NCBI GenBank assembly: GCA_032164295.1
Contig: JAJHTX010000013.1
Coordinates: forward strand, 186,001-250,000
DNA length: 64,000 bases
Source of the DNA: Inonotus obliquus
Taxonomy: Eukaryota > Basidiomycota > Agaricomycetes > Hymenochaetales > Hymenochaetaceae
Direction of reading: 5' to 3'
Shown here: positions 45,857 to 57,232 of the stretch, in pieces
How the letters are laid out: the number at the start of each line of letters is the position of its first letter
Position numbering within the stretch: position 1 is the first letter of the stretch
Made by a program: the position numbers and the translations under genes
Notes under the pieces: model-generated
Databases searched by the model: none
What the model was told of the DNA's origin: nothing
What the model saw: the letters and a program-made list of their open reading frames with translations, nothing else

Positions 45857-48468
45857 ATGATGTCTTCAAGTCCTGAACGCGATGTACTGGCTGAAGAGTC
45901 GGAACTGCGGGATTCCAAACAAGCGAGTAACGATAACGAGGGCCTTGGGGCGCTAAATTTGTATCAGACGACTTCCGAAGCGGGAAAACCTGATATTGAG
46001 GACATGCGCGCGGCAGGATCTGTCGAGGAATTCGCTGAAGAAAAGAGTAGCGATTTCTGTGAGTAGCGCTGTGACTCAAGCATCAGCTTAAATAACTACT
46101 GAAATCGGTATTGCGTATAACGCGCCGCGGCGTTTACTTGCTCAATAGCTACCATCGAGTCAGCAATTCACCCTGCTGAAAATGCAGAAGAACAGGGGGC
46201 ATCTACGCGTGAGTTGCTTCAATGAACTGAGCAATGTATCTAAAGACCAAAAGAAGAAAAAGGGAGCCGACATTCTTTGCCTAGTGGGAAAACAACGCCG
46301 TCGGAGAAAAACACTGTTTCGACTGAAAGTATTTGATCTATTCAGTTTTCTTGGCTTCGGACTCTAATTTTTCGCTATCTGGCTCCACAACGCATTGGTT
46401 TTGGCAGTCGATTCCATAGTCCATGATGGAAAACTATATCACGACTTCTACTGGTAAGAGACATTTCACAAATGAAAGTTTGCATTGTAGTGGTAATATC
46501 TTTTACAAGGGACTGCATGGAATTGAAGGCTCAAGTATGTCATTTTCATTGTCAAAACGCGCTCTCTCGCTCGACCTCGTATTATTCATCAGTTGATCCG
46601 ACTTGCACATTCATTACGTTCCATTGGCTCGAGCGGACCTCTCACCAAAGCCACGTATGCCCTGAAAGACGCGACGCGGAAGCTTCGTGATGTTTACGGG
46701 AAGAATGCTGCATCCCTTTTCCCAGACAACGGAAACTATAATATAAAGGAATATAAGTGTGAGTTATGAATGCTACATGGCTCCTAATTTTGGTTCTGAG
46801 AGTATTATCATTCTGAAGCTGGAGGATCATTCGTTTACCTCAGAGAGTTCCTGAGCGCTTTTAAGGACTTTCGAGATGCGCTAGATGAAATGGCTCCCGC
46901 CTTGCATGACTTCAGCAGTACATACCATGACGAGAAGCTTGTACTACAGCTGATTTCTCTTCACAGTCGATTTGAGGCAGGTCTTACTAAGCTTTCCTCT
47001 AATTTTGACATTGTAACTCTATTTGTCCATTAGGACGAAGTAGCTAAGATTTTGTCGAACACAGGCAAGTACGTTCTCCTTCACAAGCGTATTTGTGCTG
47101 AACTAGACATATCCAGCCGCTCTGTCCTCTCAATCAGCATCCGAGATGTTTGCAAAGCAGATGCAAATAGTGCTCGCAGATTGGTTGATGGAAGCAATTG
47201 CTTCCTTGACAGGTGCATTGAAAACCTTCACAGATAAAGGTAGGGCAGGTTTAGTTGGATCGTAGTCTGAGGGAAATCTAAAGCAATCATCTAGGAGTAC
47301 CTGCAATTCAGGGAGCTCAAAGTTTCAGTACATCCCGATATCTGGACATGACCACTATTGCAGTTTTGTTGTCTGGAACAACGGCATCAATGCTCCAGAT
47401 CACGGTGGACGAATCCGGAGACACTTTGCGAGACGCTGCCACTACTTGCTTATTCGCGTCTCTCATATTTAGTGTGGGTTCGGCATTGAATAGTTTACTT
47501 GTCATTGGGTGGCGTAAGTCAGTAGTGTAAGTTATGCCCTTTCTTGTCACTCGAGATAGAATTAACTTACATATAGTCGAAATCCTGATTCGAGCCTCCC
47601 TTTGTGGTTGAAGGTGTGCTTCAGCGCAGGATCCATGATTTCTCTTCTCTTGTCCGGAGTTTCCTTTGCTCTCGGTGTCTGTCTGTTCGTTTTTACGGCC
47701 GGTAATGTGTGTTCCCATTTTCAGAGTAGTATAACGTGTTTAAGTATTGTTCTGACAACTCGCAATTAGCGTTCATGGACATCTGCAATCACTGTTGCGC
47801 TGACGGGTCTTCATGCATCACTTCTCGTGCTATTGTTTAGCTATTTCATTCGGGAGAGATGGAGCTTTAACCGAGAAGCTGGATTGGTTGGAGGCCTTAC
47901 GATCCGGGCTCTGATCCTTTCAGGATTGGAATGGTTATTTTTTGTCCTCACCCCACCAAGCCGCTCGTATCCCCGTCAAATGACTCCGAGCAGGGCGGAG
48001 AGTGGAGTGGCTCCGGGTATGGAGTTGATGAATGTCACAGAGAACTCCGAATCAGGGGGAAATAGTGGTTCTGATAATAACCTTACATATCCGAAATCGA
48101 TTTGGCACTCACTCTCAGACGAAACGTTCATCCTGGGTGCAAAGTACCAGTCACATCTTATCACATCGAAACCTTTTGAGTCACGGCGTCCACCACGTCC
48201 ACCAAGCCCAGGCAGGTAAGGCTCCTTTCTCCAAGTGCAAGAGGAAACTAAATCATGTATTTGGTGTTACAGACAAGAGGATGAGGTCAGTGCAGGGTCA
48301 GAAGGCGGGGATATGGAAGGAACCGAAATATCTTCTGAGGAATCGGACTCCGGTCAGACTGAAACTGAAACAGTTTATACGTCCTCTTCAAGTTCATTTG
48401 GAATCGTACGTTCCGCGGCTATGTTCCTTCCAAGAGATGGAATTCGTCATAGGATTCGACGTGACTGA
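45857..48468 (+). CDS. Membrane protein B, same family, 13 exons
   Basis: Exons 45857-46058, 46149-46208, 46254-46328, 46408-46453, 46510-46534, 46593-46758, 46819-46976, 47034-47064, 47117-47239, 47295-47526, 47577-47706, 47770-48215 and 48273-48468 give 629 aa. Several exons have exactly the length of their counterparts in C (46, 25, 158, 31, 232, 130 nt), which supports the model. Exon 3 is the least certain. The soluble N-terminal half (LREFLSAFKDFRDALDEM, a helical block) is followed by four hydrophobic segments between about residues 310 and 445 and an acidic Ser-rich tail ending SAAMFLP plus basic residues. Two introns appear to use GC donors (GAG/GCAGGT and G/GCAAGT). I recognise no named family; it looks basidiomycete-specific. 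Confidence 0.72.
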
Positions 48469-49024
48469 CGGGCTGCTTGATATACCACTGTTGGGTGCTG
48501 TTGAGTCTGCAAAGTGGCAGTTATGGTTCACGTATTCGAAAGATGTATACGTGTATTCGTGTGCTTTACTCACCATTTCATGCATGATCTAACTAATCAG
48601 ATATGGCATGCGTCTGCATCCCGATGCCCTCCGAATAAAGCGGATCAGCAATGCGACGAGCGGCGGGCTAGTTAGTGATGCACCATCAGGCAGTGTAACT
48701 CGAGTCCTCTCGTCCGACTGATGACATTAATATTGACACCGGTGCTCCATAAAACCTGGGCCATTATCTATAACTACCTCGGCGCATTAGAATCTGTGAG
48801 CCTTGCTTCGCTCCGTGTAGCCAGGATTATGTACACAAGATGGATGACTGTTTGGAGAGAGAGACAGGGATATTGCTTCCAGTTGACACAGGCTTATGCA
48901 AGTAGCAAGAATATAACAAGAAATCATCATTATCTTCTTTACTATCAAGATACTACACAGCGAGATTCACGCGTACGCCCAAGAAATCTCGAATCATGAC
49001 CAAGAATACATTCCCCTGCTTCTA
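48469..49024. other. Intergenic between B and SET 3
   Basis: 556 bp between convergent genes, with no supported feature. The frame at 48721-48999 has no recognisable content. Confidence 0.45.
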
Positions 49025-50179
49025 CTAAAGTAACCTGAACACTGCCCAAACGGGGAGAGAAAACGGATTTTCGAACCAAGGTTGCCACAGGCTCTCATCG
49101 CTGCCACTCACGATATTCATCTGAGCTTCTATCTTTGCAGCCTCAGCGCACCATTTTTTGAAATTGTCCAGGTCTCCAAAGGCACCATATAAGAGGGCCA
49201 AGTTCTTCACGTGTATCGAGCGACTCTCGTGGATATCTTCTTCATCCATCATGCGATGAACCCGCTCCAGAACTTCTATGTTTCGCTTCGCTTTCTCCGC
49301 AGATGGGATCTCGTATATATATTTCCAAATTTCTTCGGCATTTCTATTAGCGGTTTCTATGAAGCGTCGGCGTTGATCGCTCTCTGCGGGGTTCGGCGAA
49401 GAGCAGGGCGTGCAGGTACAGGTGAATTCGTATCTTAGCTTGAGCTCCTTTCTACGATCTTCAGTTGGCATATACGGGTTCGCGTACGTTACGGTGATTT
49501 CCTCGCCTGCGGAGATATCACGGGTCGCGAAAAGTGTCATTATTACTGTTTCTTGATTAAAATCCCAATCTGAGTTCGGACTGCAACTATCACTGATGAT
49601 TTAAAGGGTGAACTTGCAATACACCAATGAAACTCACTCATGATTCGCGCATGAAATAATCATACAAAGGGCGCCATACTCGTCACTTATCAAAGAGCCC
49701 GGAAAGGGTGCACGGATCGCGTTAGTCTCGAGTATGCCGTCGATTGGTCCGCGGTCGGTCTTGCAGTTATGTAGTTGAACTACTTGTTCCCGGTCCCCTT
49801 GCTCGAGCCAGTACAGTAATTGGAGTAAATTCTTGTCCTTAGTCGGAAACTCGTATTCACGGCGGATGTCCAAGCTTCGTCCAGGTGCGAGGAGGATAGG
49901 CCTTTCACGAAGGATCACATCGTTTCGCTTGATGTCCCGTGTCGCAAAAAGTCCTCGGCCTTTGCCTTGCGCTGAACGTATTTCGTACAACGGTGGTGAA
50001 GGAGTGTCGGGTGGTTCCCAACCCTTGTCCAAGGGAAAGCGATTGTTGACTTCCTCATATAACCACCAAGCGCCCACGACGCGCTTCTGATCTGGGGTTC
50101 TACACATGCGCAGATACGCATAAGTGCCCAGGAGCGGGTTGAATCGCTTGAGGACTCTATCCGGAGTCGTGACTGACAT
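49025..50179 (-). CDS. SET-domain (SMYD-like) protein, paralogue 3
   Basis: Two exons (49638-50179, 49025-49592) give 369 aa, closely similar to the protein at 1369-2517. It has GRGLFATRDI at the SET start, NHDDSCSPN across the intron, GEEITVTY and the post-SET-like CTCTPC cluster. All catalytic motifs are intact, so methyltransferase activity is plausible; the substrate is unknown. The helical C-terminal region (YGAFGDLDNFKKWCAEAAK) is shared by all copies. The ATG chosen follows TTGCAGAGA, a likely acceptor of a 5'-UTR intron. An in-frame ATG three codons upstream would lie before that site. Confidence 0.85.
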
Positions 50180-51028
50180 TCTCTGCAATGGTGTCAGTGA
50201 TCAGTGAGAACGACATTGCATTCAGCAGAAGCTAGAGAGACATGGACATGAAAACTTACTAAAGTATGGATGGCAACTTGGAGTGGCTTAACGCGTCTTA
50301 TCGTCGGCGAAAGTCGTGGTGGTGATGGTCGACCAAGACCAAGAACGAGGAGGATTGCTGCGTGAAAAGTATGTCACGCCGGTTGGGGAACGAAGTAGTA
50401 AGACAGAAGTCAAACGTGACCGATTCTGTCCATTTTTACATGAGATACAGAATTTCCTTAGTTTATACCTTCCTGGATCATTAGGACTGTCATCCATGCG
50501 AAGTGCAGCGAGCAATCACAATAGCGCGTTAATGCGTGCACCATAGATTACACGTCGCCGAGCAACGCTGCGCCCCGTGCGCTGGACTTCTGCATCACAA
50601 GAAACACCTTTGACTGGTTTGATGGTAAGAATAGGGCATTAATAATAATCCGAGTAGAATATTTCATGTTGAGTCAGCTGACGTCGTCCCACAAGTTTAG
50701 GGCCGCCACTTTCGCGATGAGGATTACATAGTTTTTGTTTAAAGCTCCGAACGAAAGAATTACGGGCGCGCTCTGAAATGCGACAGAATCACGTGAAGAA
50801 CTGTCCAGCGCGTCTTTCTCCTCTGTTTTCTGTGTGAATCGATCAGTGACTAAGCACCGACACCCGAGAAACGTTGAACTGCTGGCTATTATGGGCTGCA
50901 CCTGTACGGACACTGCCTTCGACGAGAGTTGTAGACTTGAGCGAGGGTTGGGGCAGTACGGTCTGTTCTCACCTCTGCCTCTGCTTCTACTACTATCAGC
51001 GACTTGAGAATTCCTTGCGCTCCGGGTT
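50180..51028. other. Divergent promoter region of SET 3 and C
   Basis: 849 bp between divergent starts. The right part (50740-50890) matches the upstream region of A. The frame at 50288-50515 ends TTTTFADDKTR, and a similar one (TTTTFTTDNKTR) lies upstream of SET 4. This shows the promoters are duplicated and is not evidence that they are coding. Confidence 0.5.
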
Positions 51029-54000
51029 ATGCTGTCGACGATGGAAATTGGAGCGGAAGAGCCGAAGAGAGAGGAGTATAATTGTGATGATATTTATAAG
51101 GAATGCGGAAGGGACGAAGAAATTGCACGTAGTCCAAAGCTTCAGAGGGCAAATGTGCTGTTGAATTCTACTGCGCGAGAAGCTACTACGGTTGTGGTAA
51201 ATAGGGCGGAGGGCTCGAATGAGGAGGAGGAGAAGCGTTACTTTGGTGAGTAGTAATGCGTGTTTTTCTTGTGGAGAATACGAGCAAATTGCTTCAAATA
51301 TCTGGCTTATTCGCTAGAGACTCGAGGGTCGTGCGGTGACGGACATACGAGTGACAAGAGATCGTGTATTTCGTTTCGTAGAGATTCGATTGACAGTGAG
51401 TGTCGTGAATCGTAAATCTCGACTCTCGTCGTCTTGCTTACTTGCGACCATCCTAGACTATGCTCCATCAAAAATGTATTCCTCAAATCACCCAGAGGAT
51501 AGGACAGATGGAAGGTGCCGGAGAGCATCATCGATCTCCTCTCCACCGACCAGTGAGTTCGCAGCCGTCCTCTCTACATGAAGCTGTGTGAAAATTGCGT
51601 CTATGTGCAGTTATCTGGCCTAGGGTGGACCCAAATGAATATCATATGTTCTACTGGTACGTAGTACGGCGTTGTCTCCGAGTTATTACCTTCATCTGAA
51701 CTCGTCCTATAGGGATTGCATGGAACTCAAAAGCGAAGTACGCGCCACCACACGATGCGATACTGTGTCTCCCTGCTGATGCATTCCTAGCTTATCCGTC
51801 TTGATTTTGCCCTGAGGTCGGTCGGTTCTGGCGGTCCACTGATTCAAGCTACATATGCTGTCAAGTTAGCAGTGATGAAACTTCGCGACCTTTATGGAAT
51901 GAACACGTCTGCTCTTGCACCGGAGGACGAGAATGTGAAAGTGTACAATCGTGAGTGGTTTCAATAAGTGTTGATCGTTTCGCGTTGTGCCGACTAGTAT
52001 AAATTTCAAGCTAGCGGTTCGTTCGTCTATTTGAGAGAGTTCCCGAGCGCGCTCGTCGAATTTGGAGATGCGCTGGATGACATGGCGCAAGCGTTACATG
52101 ATTTCAATACCGTTTATCACGACGAAAAGCTCATGCTGCAGTTGTTTTCTCTGCATAGTCGATTCAAGGTTAGCGTGATTCCCGATTATTGCAAAAGAAC
52201 ATTGAGGATAATACTGCTCGTTAGGCCGACGCGGCTACGTTATCACTGGACAATGGTAGGCTCCGTTCTCACATCCACATTCATTGCTATTACTGAGAGT
52301 GCATCAGATTTTCGTTCGGTCCCTACAGAGTTCGCAGGGCGGATGCAACTCTTGATTGGCGAGTGGTTGAAGGAAGCAGTCACATCCCTGACAAGTGCGC
52401 TGAGAACATTCACGGATAAAGGTAAGACGCACCGCCTGGGACCAAGAAATGGCTATAACCATTCATTACAGGGATACCCGCTATACAAGTTGCGCAAAAC
52501 TCGATGACATCCCGATACCTGAATATGACGACCATCGCGTTCTTCTTGTCTGGAACGACGGCTTCGATGCTTCAGATCACTGCGGATAGCTCAGAAAATT
52601 CTTTGGGAGCTGCTGCCAATACGTGCCTGTTCTCGTCGCTTGTGTTTAGTGTGGGTTCGGCGGTGAACAGCTTACTCGCTAATGGATGGCGCAAGTCCGT
52701 AGTGTGAGTTGTGTCCTTACTTTTCTTACGAGGGTGGGCTAAATAACTCGTATAGTCGAGACCCCGATGCGACTCTGCCGTTGTGGTCGAAGATATGGCT
52801 GAACGCAGGTCCTATGATATCTCTCCTCCTTTCTGGTGCCCTCTTTGCTGCTGGTGTCTGTCTGTTCGTGGTTGCCTCTGAGCATGTGAGTTCATAGTAT
52901 GTTGCGTCGAGTTATGCATGAGCGAAACTGACACCTCTTTTCCAGGCCTCATGGACATCTGCGATTACACTTGCGTTTACAGGATTTCATGTCTCTGGAC
53001 TCATGTTCCTGTTTGGATTCTTCATTCAGGAGAGGTGGCATTTCCGTAAGAATGCGGGTTCAGTTGGAAGAGTTCTTACGGGTCGCTCTTTTCTCTTATC
53101 GGGTATGGACTGGGCGAATAGTCGCGTTACTAGACTAGGTCAGTCGGTTAGACCGAAGGCTAGCCTCGATGTTATGGAGACTGGAGTAGGAATATTGACG
53201 AAATCGATGGACGAGGGGAAGGAGGTTGCGGAAGAGAAGGGTGAAGGTGAAGTATCCAGTGAGTCCGAGCGATCACCTGGAGCAGTATGGCATGCACTCT
53301 CGGACGAAAAATTTATTCTAAGTAGCAAGTATATATTCAGTCCTGTCATCGTCCGGCCCCACTCTCGCTCCCGTTCCCGTCGCTTCCCTCGTTCTCGCCG
53401 TTATACGGACAGCCGCAGTCCGGTTGTGCAGTCACCAGGTCGGGTGGTTATACCAGACCCTGGTAGATGGCTGTCACGCATTGAGTCTAGTCATTCACGG
53501 AATTCCTCCCACTCATCACTACATGAGGGTGTACCGACTCAACCGACGCTACCGCACATGGAGCATGCGGTGATGTCCAGCCTATTTGTCCAACCGGAAC
53601 CTCCTGCCAGAGTTCCTCCTTGTCAAGCTCCTCCGTGCTTGCCGGATAATGAAGGGATGGATAGATGGACGGAGGCATCTGTCGACGATCATGCCAACAA
53701 GGAATCACAAGCAGCGGATACCCGTCCGTCTCTTCCCGTTGGCTCACGGCCAGAAGGTCTATTGGATACTGGTGGCCAGCGTCGCATGAAGGCGCAGGAG
53801 CACCCTCCGGTCACCGAACCCCTCCATACTGTGCCATCAGACGAGAATGGGAAGGATGACTCTGAGAGCAACCAACTTATCAACGATGCGTTCGCCGACT
53901 GCTCTGATTTATCTAATTTCACCGTCCCACCACGATCTGACGGCTCACATTTTGCCACGGGTTCGCGACCTTTACCAGTCCCACCTAATACCCCTCCCAC

Positions 54001-54927
54001 TCCTCCTGCAAGTGTACCAACTAAGTCGTTGTCAACACCTGTGCGAGAAGCTACTCGCCGTAACTTGATGGCTCACAAATTGGCGCGCAAATTGACTAGG
54101 TATGTCGCTCCTGGAAGTACTCGCTTAATCGTTTTGACTTGTGCCCTTGCAGACAAAGATATAAACTTTTCCTACTATCTTTGCTTCGCAAGAGCGAGAA
54201 GAACTGGTTCAAAAGAAGAGGCCGTTCACCGGATGAAGATCCAGATAGTTCTTCACATCGAACGCGCTCACCAGCATCACCGACCCGATATGCTGGAGGA
54301 AGAGACGGAAGTGAACCTTTACATCATTCAGAGGAAGATGCGGACGAAGCTTTTGGGGCCGAGCTCACCGACTATGATATCAATCCAACGCTCCACCCAA
54401 GGACTACATCCCCTTGGCATGGATATTCTCCTCGACCAGCTTCACCGTCTCAAGTTTATGGTCTGCAGATGGAACGGAACGAAATACAGCGGAGATCGCT
54501 TCGGGATAGCGCTGAGGCGGAATCTGAGAGGCTCGAGGAACCTCCGATTGTCAATGTCGTTACTGGATCTTCCGCTCTGGAGCATGACGAAGATGACGAG
54601 GAAGATCGTAGACGTTCTCGTTCTCGTTCTCGTCTTATTGGCAGGCCTCTTTACTGTTGCAGTCGTCGTCCCCGTTTTTTTCCTTTGCCTTCCCCTCCTT
54701 CGAGCGCTCGTCGCTATCGACGCAGCCCCAATCATCATGCCTTTCATGCGGGGCATGATTATGGTTATGCAGTGCCTCCAGTACGGGTACCCCCATCGCC
54801 GGCACCTCCGACCCATGCATATGGAAACGTACAGTCTGCAGCTTTGTTCCTTCCGAGTTCTTCGCTTCACCGTGCGTCACAACCACAGCAAGGACGTAGA
54901 AATCATCGAGGCACTCGTAATGGCTGA
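51029..54927 (+). CDS. Membrane protein C, 13 exons, RS-rich tail
   Basis: Exons 51029-51245, 51318-51395, 51457-51552, 51611-51656, 51713-51737, 51791-51950, 52011-52168, 52225-52255, 52308-52421, 52472-52703, 52756-52885, 52946-54099 and 54153-54927 give 1071 aa, in frame at all junctions. An acidic N-terminus precedes a helical soluble region (LVEFGDALDDMAQALHDF). Four hydrophobic segments follow at about 325-341, 357-375, 403-424 and 434-456 (for example AITLAFTGFHVSGLMFLF). The cytosolic-type tail of about 600 residues is Arg/Ser/Pro-rich and ends near SAALFLPSSS, a motif shared with B. Unspliced translation runs on past 54099 in a different frame, but A and B support splicing there. Function unknown. 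Confidence 0.78.
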
Positions 54928-55330
54928 TGGATATTCTATGAAAGTGGGCGATGTCTTACGAAGCATATGCTATATTGACGTTGTGCTATGTCTTCAAAAG
55001 CACAATCGTAGTGATTATGTTCTGCTGCGCTAGTCGGTAATGCAGATAAATGTTTAACATTCTAATCCTGGAGGGAAAAGAAGAATGTGTCCCAAAGTAT
55101 CGGAACCCTTCAACAAACAATTTCACGGACCCGCGCTATACTCTTCCCAACCTACCAGTCGTCGAAGATCTGCACGCCATACAGGAACAAGGTACATATT
55201 GCCGTTACGTGAGTAATCCTTTTCGATACTGTGTCGTGCCAACATCTTGGAAAGGACAAGTGTCAAAGATGTGACACTCCTCTATCTTATCGCTGTAACG
55301 TCAATGAGCTCCAGTAGCAAGGTCTTCGGT

Positions 55331-55686
55331 ATGATGTCTTCAAGCTTGGGACGCATTATACCGGTGGAAGAATCGGAACTACGAGATGAGTAACTATATC
55401 AGGGTGGCTGAGGCGCTGACTTTGAGAGTATCAGACGATTTCCGACGCGGGCAAGTCTGAAACTTGGCAGATCCGCTGGGCAATGGAGAGAAAATTTCTG
55501 TGGTGGTGAACGCCCATGAGCTCTCGAAATGTCACACTGTATTATTGGGCATTCGACCCGTTCTGCGACCTTGGCTTCGAACTATCATTTCCCTTTATCT
55601 GGATCCACCGTCACCACACTGATTTGGGCAGCCGATTCCATAGTCCATGATGGAAAGATGGGAAATTGTGTCACGACTTCTACTGG
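55331..55686 (+). pseudogene. Relic of membrane protein B
   Basis: Downstream of C the sequence matches the first exon of B (ATGATGTCTTCAAG, then stops) and its exon 4 region (GATTCCATAGTCCATGATGG .. TTCTACTG, followed by a GTAAG donor). The intervening exons and everything after exon 4 are missing. The position relative to C equals that of B relative to A. Confidence 0.7.
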
Positions 55687-56060
55687 TAAGATACATTTCC
55701 CAAGATAGTTCATACTGTGGTAGTAGTATCTTCTGTCGGAGCGAGAATAGTACTTACATCGTCATAGAACGGACGATTATATATTTTAACGGAATCGAAG
55801 TGTTGAGTGAGATGACCGTCTAGCAATCTTCCTACCTGGAATGATTTCAGCATAGCTACAAGTCACAAACAACTTTTCTCTCCCTGCATGGGCGAGACGC
55901 ATAATAACAAGAGCAAGCCAAGTGATTTATCTCCAGTACGATTTTACATAACCATCAAAGCACTAATCAAAAAACCGCTAAAGAAAGCCCAGATTTCAAT
56001 AGGGAATTCTACATCCCGATGCCCATCCGAGTCAAAGAAACGTAATTGAATTTGGAAAGG
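55687..56060. other. Intergenic, no gene seen
   Basis: 374 bp between the B relic and the 3' end of SET 4, with no supported feature. Confidence 0.4.
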
Positions 56061-57232
56061 CTACTTAAAGATCTTGAACAGCGCCCAAACGGGAAATGAT
56101 GATGGATTTTTGACCCAAAGTCGCCACGGATTCTCATCACGATTGCCACTCTCCGTGACGATACTCATTTGAGCGTGTGTCTTTGCAGCCTCACCGCACC
56201 ATTTCTTGAAGTTGCCCACATCTCCAAAGGCACCATATAAGAGGGCCAAGTTCCGCTCGTGTATAGCGCGATTTGAGTGGAGATCTTCTTCATCCATCAT
56301 GCGAAGAACCTGTTCCAGCAGCTCTATGTTACGCTTCGCTTGCTTCGCAGATGGACTCTCGTAAATACATTTTCGAAACTCTTTGGCGTTTTCATCGGCA
56401 CTTTCTATAAAGCGTCGGCGTAGATTACTCTCTGCAGTATTCGGCGAAGAGCAGGGCGTACAGGTACAGACGAAATCGTAACCTTCCTTTAGCTCCTCTC
56501 TACGGTCTTCGACTGATGCATAGGGACTGATGTAGCTTATGGTGATTTCCTCGCCTGCGGAGATATCACGGGTTGCGTAAAGCGTCAATACAACCCGTTC
56601 ATGATCAAACTGGGTCTCTGAGTTCGCACTACAGCTACCAATGGTGCTTTAATATGCGCACTTGCAACAAATGGATCGCAACTCACTCATGATTCGCATA
56701 TGACATGGTCAAACAAATGGCACCATATTCACCAAATATCGAAGAGTCCGGAAAGGGGGGCGTGGAGCGCGTTGGTCAGGTATATGCCAACGAGTGGTCC
56801 ACAGTCGCTCTTGCAATTATGTAGTTGAACTACTTCTTCCCGATCCTCTTGCTCGAGCCAGTACAATAACTGGAGCAAATTCTTGTCCATACTCGAAAAC
56901 TCGTATCCACGATGTTCTGCGACCACTTTAGGTGCGAGGAGAATTGGCCTTTCACGAAGAATCACATCGTTTCGCTTGATGTCGCGTGTCGCAAAGAGTC
57001 CTCGACCTTTGGATGGCACCCGACGTATTTCGTATAATGGTGGTGAAGGAGTGTCAGGCGGGCTCCAACCCTTGTCCAAGGGAAAGCGATTGTTGACTTC
57101 CTCATATAACCACCAAGCTCAAGCTCCCACGACACGCTTCGAATCTGGGGTTCTACACATGCGCAAGTAGGTTTTGGTACCCAGGGACGGGTTGTATAAC
57201 TCGAGAACTCTATCTGGGGTCGTGACCGACAT
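56061..57232 (-). pseudogene. SET-domain protein, broken paralogue 4
   Basis: A close relative of SET 3. A 6-bp tandem duplication (AGCTTG twice, 57115-57126) adds two codons and creates TGA directly after RVVGA. A second lesion is one extra base in a run of six G on the plus strand (56755-56760), shifting the frame before the splice site and giving a stop at 56729. Exon 2, starting near 56639, is intact (AGEEITISY, CTCTPC cluster, full C-terminus). Two independent lesions make a pseudogene likely. A translation restart at MDKGWSPP (57079) would still meet the frameshift. Confidence 0.8.

Noticed and set aside
41305..54927. Assigning the A/B/C membrane proteins to the DUF6535 family
   Set aside because: The N-terminal Trp/Phe-rich signature I associate with DUF6535 is absent, and the hydrophobic segments are spaced differently. 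I left the family unnamed.
53003..55033. Single 676-codon frame in gene C
   Set aside because: It reads through the last intron into the wrong frame. The spliced frame after 54153 is the one matching A's RS-rich exon and B's SAAxFLP ending.
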